DNA of 64,000 nt, from assembly GCA_021234155.1 (NCBI GenBank), contig JAJEKV010000040.1, positions 4,179,229 to 4,243,228 on the forward strand, written 5' to 3'. This document shows, in pieces, positions 54,604 to 64,000 of the stretch. A model generated the notes under the pieces. The model was not told where the DNA came from and ran no database searches. It worked only from the letters and a program-made list of their open reading frames with translations. The first letter of the stretch is position 1; the number at the start of each line of letters is the position of its first letter. The DNA comes from Isoetes taiwanensis. Taxonomy: Eukaryota; Streptophyta; Lycopodiopsida; Isoetales; Isoetaceae. The position numbers and the translations under genes were made by a program.

Positions 54604-57600
54604 ATGGTGGCGGCGTCAGAAGGTTTGGTAATGGAAAAACTCGTTTTTGCATATTATGTGACTGGTCATGGATTCGGCCATGCTACTAGAGTCGTCGAGG
54701 TAAGTAGCATGCTCTTGCTTTGAAAAATTTCGAAATAGAATTACATATGCGAGGTGGATCTTGCGATCTTCTGATCTCAGACTATTTATGCATGGCACTT
54801 ACCAGCCATTTCCCGTTTTTCTGATTTGTTTGCCAGGTAGCTCGGCATCTTGTTGCTAATGGGCACGAAGTTTATATAGTAACTGGAGCTCCTGACTTCG
54901 TTTTTAAAAGAGAAATTCCATCTTCCAAGCTTCATATTCGCAAAGTTAGACACAATATCTTGGGCGCTAATGATGGTCAATATAGAGTATCATATTAAAG
55001 CAAAGCGGCATTTGCAGGTCTTACTTGATTGTGGTGCTGTTCAGGCGGACGCTCTTAGTGTTGATCCTTTGGCCTCTTTAGAGCAGGTTTAAATCTGATT
55101 TTAAATGTCATCAAATAACTTCAAGCCTGTAGGTTTAACAAGAACACTGACATGCAATTTCGACAGTACTCCAAGACTGCTGTTGTCCCTCGAGCTTCAA
55201 TACTAGCTACTGAAGCTAACTGGCTTCAGTTGATCAAGGCAAACCTTGTGGTAATTTTCAACTTCTTTCATACATGGGGTTTCAGTATTTGTTCGTATCT
55301 AGATGTTCTCAGCCTACAGCATAAATCAGACTGTTTAGACAATGAACAATAGAACCATGCAAAATGAATATTACATAAAAAGGCCTAAATAGTGGTTTAG
55401 TACCATGTACTCCACCATATCTTTGATCCTTTTAAGAGAGGCCACTTGGTCCTAAGTGTGTATATCTAGTTCCTGAATGAAACTTTCAAAAATGTATTGT
55501 TCTTTCTTCTCTGTACATGCTTTGTAGTGTAAGTAGCTGTTGAGTGAAACCAAGTGTGTTATTCATGCTTTTGGAATGGACAGAAGACAAGCAATAGCAT
55601 CGTAATCATATGCGAGTGCATGGTTGTAGTTGTGTGTCTAGTTATATAAGTTAATGGTCTATATGGTTAAAAGTGAAAGGGCCCAGGTTAAAACAAAAGA
55701 TAAGAGAAGAAATGTGATACAATTAACTCTCTCTCCACTCCCAAGAGGCAATTTGCTATTATGGGTTGTAGGGCATCAATTCCACTTTATAAACTGCTTT
55801 GTCCATGGTAGAATGTGGTCAATTGTCACTGATTGATCAGTCACGCCCACAAAACCTCTGCTGAGCAGAGTTTGAGCAGTAAGAAGAGCTGTATTCTCAA
55901 TGCAAACAGCACACGTATCTTTTCTGTGCATTTTTTTTCTTATTGAATAAATAATCTTATTTTAATTTGAATTGTGCATAACCATCATAAATATAAGCAA
56001 TCTTTCTCTAAAACTGCATATCTACTTGGTCCATGTTTAATTTGAACAGGTCTCAGATATTGTTCCTGTAGCATGTGGAGCTGCAGCAGTGGCGGGTATT
56101 CCTTCTGTATGTGTCAGCAATTTCAGGTGAAACTTGTGAAATTCATCTCTGCTAAGCACTTCCTTCTCATGGGCACCTTTGACTGTTATTGAAAGGAAAC
56201 TAACACATTCGTTTATATGCTCATTTTGTCACATCCATAATTTTCTTACTTCTGGTGATGTAGTTGGGATTTCATATACGCGGAGTATGTATCTGCTGCA
56301 GGTCATCATCATCGATCTATAATTTGGCAGGTTGATATTTATAATGAGCTTCTATTTGGATTAATTTTGTTTATTTTAGTTAGCTATAACTGGAAAAGAA
56401 TCATGAAATTTAGGTTACAGCAACATATGATATAAATAAAGAATGGATCATTCAATCAAATATGTTATAACTCGATAACAAGTAGCAAGATAGAAAAAAA
56501 GGTTTGTCATAGTTTCATGCACTAATTGTGGAACAATAATTTCTGAGCTAATGAAGTCCCTTGATTTTGTTCAACAGATCGCAGAAGATTACTCTCAGGC
56601 TCTCTTCTTAGTTCGTTTGCCTGGATTTTGTCCAAGTAAGACACATCTAACTGCTAGAATATAATCCTATGTGGCCATTCTGACATCAAGATAACCTGAC
56701 ACACTTGGTTTTATAACTTTTTCGACATAATTCTGATATGTCAGCAATTTAGAAATTGCTATTTGAAAGGCCCTCAAGCATCTTTAATACCTTAGTCATC
56801 TAGAAACATATTTTTAGCCTATATGCACCATTCCAATGCCACATTGCTGATGGGTCCTGGTATAACTTGCCCTATGAATTGGTTCCAATAATATGTAACT
56901 TTATCTCACTATATTTTTGAATTGAACGCGGATTTAATCTCGTAAAGTGTTTTCATAAAGCTATCTTCTCTATGTGTAATTCAAGCATCTAGGGGCAATA
57001 GATGCTCTAGATTATAATTGATGTTTTGACATTTAGCAAACTAGAAATGGGAGAGCACAACATGAAGTTGAACGCTAAAATTTCCCATCTCTCAAACATC
57101 TACAAGTAAGCAATTGAAAGAGCTCGATAATTTGGAACATATGTACATAAAAATGACAGATGTGATGGAGTTATACACCATCTATGACTTTTTATGCGAG
57201 ATCTGATCAATAGATTATAAGGGTGTCTTTTGCATAGAACAGGCCTCTGCCCCAAATGGGACCTGTGCATAAAATAAGGCATACCTCTTCTTCTTATGGT
57301 TCTTATGCAGAGATATATGTCGTTTGGTGGCTCAAAGGGCCCTCTTTGTGCTGCCTTTGGGATTCCTCCCATGGATTTTTGACTCCAGACACATGTGCTG
57401 TGTATTTCTGACAGTATTGAAGGTAAAGAATCTAAGTCGAGGTGGGAATAGCCAAGCCAAGAGAACAAAGATATAGGAAACTATCATGGCCACATGCACC
57501 AAAATCTATTTTCATCAATGCTGTTGCATGACAGGCAAATCTACATTCACCAACATATGAATGATGACATGATACTGTAAATGCTTACTATTAGCCTAGA

Positions 57601-60600
57601 GGCATCAGTTGTGCCCCTATGTGCCGTACCAAAGAACCTTCTTCTTTGGTATTGAGTTTTTAAATTATTGCCTCATCTTTGGTGCAGTGCCGGCTTTTCG
57701 AGATGCTATTGATGTACCTCTAGTTGTTCGCAAGGTTCGGCGCACGAGGGAGCAGGTATTATGTAAAAAATGGATCTCTATAATTGGAAAGCTTTGGATG
57801 GTGTGTTACCTTTCTTCATTGATCTTCAATTAGGTCCGGAAGGAGTTGGGCATTGAGGAGCAAGATAGACTCGTAATTTTTAATTTTGGTGGTCAGGTAT
57901 TTCAAATAATTTTAATTCATATGGATTCCTTCAACAATTAAATATTCCCCAATTCTTGCAGATTGCAAGCTGGTCATTGAAGGAAGAGTTTTTACCAAAG
58001 GGATGGAAATGCATAGTGAGCTCATTTTCTCATCACCTAATTCACCTTTTATGATGAATATTAAGGTTGTCATGTTTTGTTGGTATAGGTCTGTGGAGCT
58101 TCAGCGGGGCAGCAACTTCCAAAGAATTTTATCGGACCTGGTCGGGATGCTTATACCCCAGATTTAATTGCGGCCAGCGACTGTATGTTAGGTGGGTCCC
58201 AGACAGTGTTATCAAGATCCCATTAATCGTTTCGTCTCGCTTTCTGTTTACTAATATCTACATTGTCTAACTGTTGGCATGGCATGAAGATATTCTCTAA
58301 ACTCCCAATTATATGTACACTCCAAAGGTCCACTATGGGTATTTTTGTAAATGAGCCGGTTGGTGCACTATTGGTCGATTATAGAACACCAATAGACTCC
58401 CTCGCCACTGTTGGAAAATATACATAATGGGCACACAGAAGACCAATACTGATTGGTAAAGCACTTGGCTTGCCAGCAGGGGGTTTTGGGCTCGATGTCA
58501 TCAGTTTTTAACATGGTATCAGAGCCAAGGTTGGATGTGTGGTCCATCTCAGGAGGGTGCAAAGGCACCATGATAGATGAGGGTTGAAAGGGGTATGGGT
58601 TGTATGGCCATTAATGAGTGTCGGAGGATATATGTAGTGGGCACAGTGGGCCAGTAGCTCAGTGGTAGAGCACTTGGCTTGCAAGCAGGAGGTTCTAGAC
58701 TTGGTGTCCTCAGTTTTTAACTATCACAATATTTTATTTAACCATTTTTGTCCTTTGTTCCTTCTGCGTCTTCGGGCATCCTTCGCATCTAAAGCTCCTG
58801 GGATCGACTTCCACGGGGAAAGTGCCATTCAGCAGTTAAGTACAAGAAAAACAGGTCGCTGTGAAGATCTTCGAGCTGAACTTATTATGCTCAGGGCTGA
58901 AGTCTTAGCACTTTACAGACTTGTTTAGTGAGGCTATTCATTGCTTTTTTCCAAGACATAATCCAACAATGTTGCCCATCCATAAAAATGGGGACCAAAT
59001 GAATTTTACAAACTGTTAAGAGTGTATATAGTGTTGAAACTGCATGGCGCCATTACAGAATAAGGTCACAGGTAACTGTTTGCTTATAGTGTTGAAACTG
59101 CATGGCGCCATTACAGAATAAGGTCACAGGTAACTGTTTGCAAAGCCATAGTAAAATTCTCTAATGGGATACTTAAACTTTGGCCTTTTAATTCAGATGT
59201 TTAAATTTGCAATCGACTCTTTATTCACTATACTTGGGTTAGATTTCCCTTGAGATAGGGGATCCTTTGAAAATTTCTTTTCTGATATACTTTTGGCACG
59301 TTTCTCTTTCTTCCAGGAAAAATAGGCTATGGCACTGTAAGTGAAGCTCTGGCATATAATGTACCTTTTATCTTCGTCCGACGTGACTATTTTAATGAGG
59401 AGCCATTTCTAAGGAAAATGCTTGAGGTATGGTTATACTGTTTTTCGAGTTGACTCATCCTCAAAACTCTTCATGGGCAACTGTAAATCTCTATATGGGT
59501 TTAACAGGATATGTTAAGAAATATTAGATCTGGAATTAGGGAATAAGTATTCAAATTGAACACCCAAAGGCACTGTAGCACCTAATTTTCAAAGTATTAA
59601 ATCTCCCTGGCGCTTAACTTTGATATGCTACAGCAACAAGTAGCAAGCCTGATACCACGGTTTGAGGAGCTGGAGAAGTCATAGAAACAGGAAGGTGAAC
59701 AGGCTAACCTGGTTAAATTTGAAAATATTCGATATAAAATTGCAGTAATATGGAAATTATCTTCAATTGAAGGATTGAAACAGATTGAGCTAGAGCTTCA
59801 CTTCCATCTTGAAGAAAAAGATCTTTGAAGGCATGCAATGTCAGAGTTATAGGGCTTGAAATGGTCGCTGATCCCCTCAATTTAGGCGTCTCAGATCACA
59901 AGATTGAAGCTGCTTGGGGGGGTAAAAAAAGGCAATGCAAGAGGACAGCCGTTACTCATTAAGTCTAAGACGTTGGATTGGAGTATAGGTTGAATGCCTT
60001 CAAGAATAGGAGAGAACTTGCAGCACTTCCCAAGATCTTCATGGATGATCTCACTCCAATGCAGGTGGGCCACAAAAAGAGATGCTTGCAAGAGGTTGTA
60101 GAGGCTCGGAAAGATCCAATTAAATAGGCTGTCTATAGAGATGGTCCAGTCATCATCCACGACAGCAACGTCCAGAAGTAGGAATTAAGAGTCTGTAAGA
60201 CCAGTCAGAATGTTCTTTTGAGTTGGACACAAGCTTGCCCCAAGAACCACCCTATTTGCCTTTTGAGTTTGATCATTCGCTTGTTGAGCTTGCTATACGA
60301 TTGAGGAACATCCATATCTCTCAAAATGTGGAACAAAAAGCCGTGATGCTCACATCTGCCATACATGAAGCCTGACCACTTTTCCACACAATCTTTGGTC
60401 CTTCAGTAAACGTCATGCATAAATGCCCCAAAACATTTAGTACGGCAAAGAATGCAAATACCTTCTTCAGAAGCAGCTCAAGGAAGAAATGGCAGCCTGC
60501 TCCTCTACTGTTACAGAAATAAAAAACAAAGGGAAGACATGCTTAACTTGATGTAGAACAATAAATCTGCTAAATTTTGGCAGAAGCTTCTTGCTAAGAA

Positions 60601-63600
60601 ATCTGATCTGCCTCTCAAAGACCGAAAAGTGTGGACCACTTATCCTCGAACACTTTTAGATGTGAAAAATCAGATAGGTTGGGCATTGGATTGCAACCCT
60701 GGCCCCAATCCACCTCTTTTCTCTTCTTCTCTTATCTGGGTAGTCATGAGCAAAATGAACACTGGGAAAGCAAAAGACTGTGAGGACCTGCAGGCTGAAT
60801 TTCTGATCCCATGGAATGGTTATTCAATGAGATAATATGCATAAGATTTCCAAAAGCATGGATCATTATTATCATCAAGCGAATTTTTAAGGCCCAAGAC
60901 CCAATGAATCCAAACAACTAACCACCTCATCATGATTGGACATGTCGTGGCAAGATTATATATGAAAGCGCACTAGACTAGTTATCAATGAACATGCGGA
61001 GGTAAATATCCTTAGAACAAAGAGCCAGGTGGTTTCAGGAGGAATTTCTCAACAATAACTCATATGTTTACCTTGCGGTCCATCATTGAGGAAGCTAGAA
61101 GTCATGAAAACAAAAGTGTATTGCTGCTTTGTGGATTTTCGCAACCGAAACGCCTATTCCATAGGCTTTTGGCTTTGGGATTGTCACAGCAAATGGTATC
61201 ACTAAGAGAATGTTGGGAAGAATTAAAGTACCCGGAGGTTGGTCAGATGAAATAAAAGCACAATAGGGGTCAAATAGAGCAGCCGCTTATGCCATACGCC
61301 CTTTGGTTTGTACATTGATGAAATGGGGAGCTTTGTAGCAGCATGTGGGTGTACGGGCATGCTTTAGCTGAGGAGTGCATATCCATCCTTCTGTATGCGG
61401 ATGACATGGTACTTATATCCGCCTGAAGGTCTTTCTCTCCTGAAGGCCTTCAACATCATCTACTGGCACTTGAGAAATTCTGCGTGCAAAGAGAGCTTAA
61501 AGCGAACTTGGACTAAACGAGTGGGTTTTCAACATGTCACAAGCGTGCATGCATTGCAGTCCTTTCCTTTTTTTTTATGGATGAGCTAGTAAGGTGGTCT
61601 CTCATCATATGAAAATGCATAGAGATCCTGCGATCTATGAGATGAAAACAAATACAAACGTAGGTACTCCAATTGGAGTTATCAAGCAGAAGAAATTATA
61701 CTTTTTATATTTCTACAGTTTTTTTTGTGCATGTAATAGCTCATGCAAGTATGCTGCTAATTCTTGTGAAGTATTTGTACAAGGAATGAATAATTTGTAA
61801 GGTCTTCAGCCTTGAGATGATGATGGTTTTGCACCATCTCACAAGCTGGGCAGCTAATTAAACATGGTATTCATTTTCTATTTCTCCAGAATTGCAAATT
61901 AGACAGGTCCTTTGCTATCTCCGAGTGTCTACATTGATCCGTAGGTGATGGGAACTAACCCTCATCCGGCAGATTCAATGTTGAGCGGCATGTAGCAGTT
62001 GATCTAAGAAATATTCTGAGCTGTATGTAAAATCATAGGACTTCTTTTTGGTAAGTATATATACTTGAGTTTAAAAGGGTCCCATCTTTAGCTTGAAAAT
62101 GCAGCATATGCAAGGCTCACCAAAGGATATTTCGTTTGCAATGCTAGAAAGCAAATGCGTTCATGTGCATTTTCAAGATGTTTCAGCAAAACCTCATATT
62201 TTCAATACCTCAGTTAGACCAGCTGCTTTATGGAGCCTTGATGTGGGGGATGCATATGGCAGCCAAATAATGGGCTCAAATAGACAGGCTTCAAATCTGT
62301 TTTCTGTCCACAACGATTTGAGCAAAGCATCTGCCCAGCATCCAATCATGTCAGCATAATTTTCAGCCATTTTTTTGCATCTGCACCATCTTGGGACCTC
62401 GCAACAAGTCAATCGAGACTTCCATGGATTGCCCTCAAGACTGCAAAAGGATTCGCTGAAAAGGGAGTCACAAAGTGTTGGTTCACAAGAGCATCGCAGT
62501 GGGCTGCCTCTTTGGAATTTGGTTTGGGAAAACTGCCTCCCTTCCAATATAACATTGCTGCAGAATGCTGGGGGAGAATTGAGTAGGAATATGAGCTTAC
62601 ACAAAGTTAGATCACTTTCTTATTGGAGGTGATAATACTAATAAACGGATGTCAGGCCTTCTACCTGGGCAATCTAATCCTATTCCAAGAGGGGTAACCA
62701 TGAAGGTTCCAAGAAGAACAAAACGGGCAGCAAAGAGAAGAAATAAGCAGTCCTTGAAAAAGAAACAAGAGTGACATCACCTCATATTTTGAGCTAGTGG
62801 CTAGGAAAAAGACAAAAGTTTCCTGATTTCAATGTCTCAGTTTTCCTTTTTTCCTATTTTTATGTACATATATAGGAGGCTGCAATGCACCCCTAGCTTT
62901 ACATGATTGCTGTAATAAATGGTCTCACCCAAGAAGTCTCTCCTAGATGTTAATATGATCATTCTTTCTTCCCAAAACTTGGTTCTTTTTTCTCATTCAT
63001 GAGATGCATGTATGTGCTCATATTTCACTCGCTTATGATGTGATCTAAAGGCCCATACTTATGGTCTAATTTCCATAGATCACATTATGGTAATTGCTGT
63101 TGGCTGCAGTTCTATCAAGGTGGAGTAGAAATGATAAGACGGGACTTTTTGATCGGCCAATGGAAGCCATATCTAGAGCGAGCGTTAAAGTTAAAGCCGT
63201 GTTATACTGGTGACTTAAATGGTGGCCAGGTTGCGCCTCAAATTTATCATGTTGAATTCTCGGGAAAAGGACACCTTATGCAGTTCTATATATTGCAGGT
63301 TGTAGCTAATATATTGGAGGATGCTGCATTAGGCCGGCTGCGGACCCCAACAGAGGTTAGTGTTGTTCCACGTATTCCATTTCTGTTATTTACATGCAGC
63401 TGAACCTCTAGAATCTGTTTACGCCTTTTCTGGTTCAAAATGTGAAGCCTTTTTTACACTATCTTCAGTTTGCTACGACTCTACACAACTGTCATCTGCT
63501 ATATTTTGGTTTATAAGATATCCTTTAATTTGGTGTTCCATGGAAATGACTTGCTAGACTAAGAACTGAACTGTCCCTTAAATGATTTGAAGGAAAGTGG

Positions 63601-64000
63601 AGCCAGAAGGCTGAGAGATGCAATTGTTTTTGGGTATCAAATGCAAAGAGTCCCTACTCGGGAGATTGCAATACCAGATTGGTACACTAATAAAGGAAGC
63701 AAGCTTGGTTTACTTCCAGTTCTACATCCTGATGTCCCAGAGACTCTTTTAGATCCTCATGTTACTTCATTTGAAGACATGTAAGTACCAGCATTGAACC
63801 CTCATTCCTGGATCACCATGCTTCCCAGTAATCTCACTCTTTGCTTTTCCAGAGAAGTTGAAGACTTCGACATTCTTCATGGAGAACTCCATGGATTATC
63901 AGATACTGCTCTCTTTTTAAGAAGCATGGCAAGCCTGGATGCTGAGGCAGATATTAAACCAAGTGATACATTTGAAAAACAACCATTTCGAGAGCGCCTG
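54604..64000 (+). CDS. ARA1: L-arabinokinase (ARA1-like), 5' 16 exons, continues beyond the window
   Basis: ARA1 phosphorylates L-arabinose to beta-L-arabinose 1-phosphate with ATP in the cytosol, salvaging arabinose for UDP-arabinose. Exons with GT-AG borders and consistent phase: 54604-54699, 54837-54944, 55018-55086, 55167-55250, 56050-56126, 56264-56330, 56578-56635, 57688-57755, 57834-57896, 57962-58015, 58089-58191, 59317-59426, 63110-63229, 63299-63355, 63593-63780, 63853-64000. They encode the N-terminal glycosyltransferase-like half: YYVTGHGFGHATRVVEV, TGAPDFVF, LLDCGAVQADALSVD, DAYTPDLIAASDCMLG, KIGYGTVSEAL, FVRRDYFNEEPFLRKMLE, GARRLRDAI. The GHMP kinase domain lies beyond 64000. 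No stop or frameshift is seen, so it is probably functional. The start could also be the second Met, nine codons on. Confidence 0.93.
54700..58088 (+). other. Introns 1-10 of the arabinokinase gene
   Basis: Introns of 65 bp to 1.05 kb (largest 55251-56049 and 56636-57687). They are AT-rich with only short frames. A minus-strand frame of 122 codons at 57100-57468 in intron 7 has no recognisable domain and is treated as chance. Confidence 0.6.
58409..58722 (+). mobile_element. Miniature LTR-type element (TRIM/SMART-like) with tRNA-like LTRs, in intron 11
   Basis: Two related repeats of about 105 bp (58409-58513, starting TGTTGG and ending AACA; 58619-58722, starting TGTCGG) flank 105 bp of non-coding sequence. 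The first repeat is followed exactly by TGGTATCAGAGC (58514-58525), the classic plant retrotransposon primer-binding site. Each repeat contains a tRNA-like segment. In the right one GGGCCAGTAGCTCAGTGG (A box at 58655-58665), TTGGCTTGCAAGCAGG resembling an anticodon arm, a degenerate B box near 58690, and a TTTTT run as in Pol III terminators are visible. The purine tract GAAAGGGG lies about 30 bp before the right repeat. Target-site copies are imperfect (GCCAC / ATCAC). An alternative is a pair of tRNA-derived SINEs. Confidence 0.55.
59027..59141. repeat. 58-bp tandem duplication in intron 11
   Basis: TATAGTGTTGAAACTGCATG and the following 38 bases occur twice in direct succession (59027-59084 and 59085-59141), apparently without mismatch, so the duplication is recent or an assembly artefact. 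Confidence 0.85.
59640..62640 (+). pseudogene. Broken LINE in intron 12 of the arabinokinase gene
   Basis: Fragments on the plus strand in many frames: an ORF1-like or upstream region (59640-60180, with LPKIFMDDLTPMQV), a piece near 60740 (SKMNTGKAKDCEDLQAEFLI), the RT core at 61064-61150 (TLRSIIEEARSHENKSVLLL), the catalytic box SILLYADDMVLIS at about 61384-61424 (YADD), then SPEGLQHHLLALEKFCVQRE in another frame, and a tail at 62093-62240 (SKCVHVHFQDVSAKPHIFNT, then VRPAAL). Order and wording match plant LINE ORF2. It lies in the same orientation as the gene. Dozens of stops and shifts show great age. The 3' end and target duplication were not found. Confidence 0.7.
62641..63109 (+). other. 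End of intron 12, nothing recognised
   Basis: Basic short frame (VPRRTKRAAKRRNKQ) near 62710, then AT-rich sequence to the acceptor GGCTGCAG at 63102-63109. It may include LINE 3' untranslated sequence. Confidence 0.4.
63230..63298 (+). other. 69-bp intron without stop codons, length divisible by three
   Basis: Intron 13 of the arabinokinase gene starts GTTGCG and ends ATTGCAG. Both neighbouring exons match the conserved protein (…LNGGQ and VVANILEDAALGR), so splicing is expected. Because the intron is open and 23 codons long, an unspliced transcript would still be in frame. Confidence 0.7.

Noticed and set aside
57100-57468. Minus-strand gene in intron 7 of the arabinokinase gene
   Set aside because: A 122-codon frame with no recognisable domain, splice context or repeat structure; it can arise by chance.
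58646-58706. A real tRNA-Ala gene
   Set aside because: The segment has a D-arm and an anticodon-like arm, but the acceptor stem does not pair, the B box is degenerate, and the sequence is part of a repeat bordered by LTR-like ends.

Overview
This window is nuclear DNA of a land plant, transposon-rich and with long introns. The evidence is split plant genes (an L-arabinokinase, a DEAD-box helicase of the RH32/Dbp4 type, an F-box/kelch fragment), plant Ty1/copia and Ty3/gypsy elements, LINEs, and a DUF7869-type gene. The LINE and DUF7869 types make a fern or other seed-free plant most likely; that is an inference from memory and is only moderately certain.

Layout. 1-3086: the 3' end of a LINE on the minus strand, then a cluster of imperfect palindromes built on TCTCGACT/AGTCGAGA. 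3087-14208: a nearly complete Ty3/gypsy element on the minus strand (TSD GTTCT) with gag, protease, RT, RNase H, integrase and an unusual 3.9-kb tail carrying a coiled-coil ORF. 14214-46400: a nested stack. A DUF7869-like gene remnant is split by a copia element (16093-40579, TSD TGTCT). The copia gag is split by an 18.5-kb element with 25-bp inverted termini (17654-36141, TSD AAAA). That element is split by a decayed chromodomain gypsy element (about 21815-34756). A 1.78-kb relative with the same termini (40753-42536, TSD CTGA) sits in the same DUF7869-like gene. The downstream DUF7869 part plus the terminal repeat is then duplicated in tandem (42501-46399).

48487-52274 (minus strand): part of a spliced gene of unknown product, then an RH32-like helicase pseudogene whose conserved C-terminal half runs straight into kelch-repeat sequence of a SAGL1-like (At1g55270-type) gene. 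52685-53067 is a MITE-like element with 46-bp inverted ends. 54604-64000 (plus strand): 16 exons of an apparently intact L-arabinokinase gene (ARA1-like), continuing past the window. Its introns hold a tiny LTR-type element whose repeats carry a tRNA-like Pol III promoter (58409-58722) and a broken LINE (about 59640-62640).

The only gene here that looks functional as a host gene is the arabinokinase. Nearly everything else is mobile DNA or relics of it. The most interesting candidates are the inverted-terminus family with its carried ORF, the tRNA-like mini-LTR element, the dispersed TCTCGACT palindrome, and the helicase/kelch junction.
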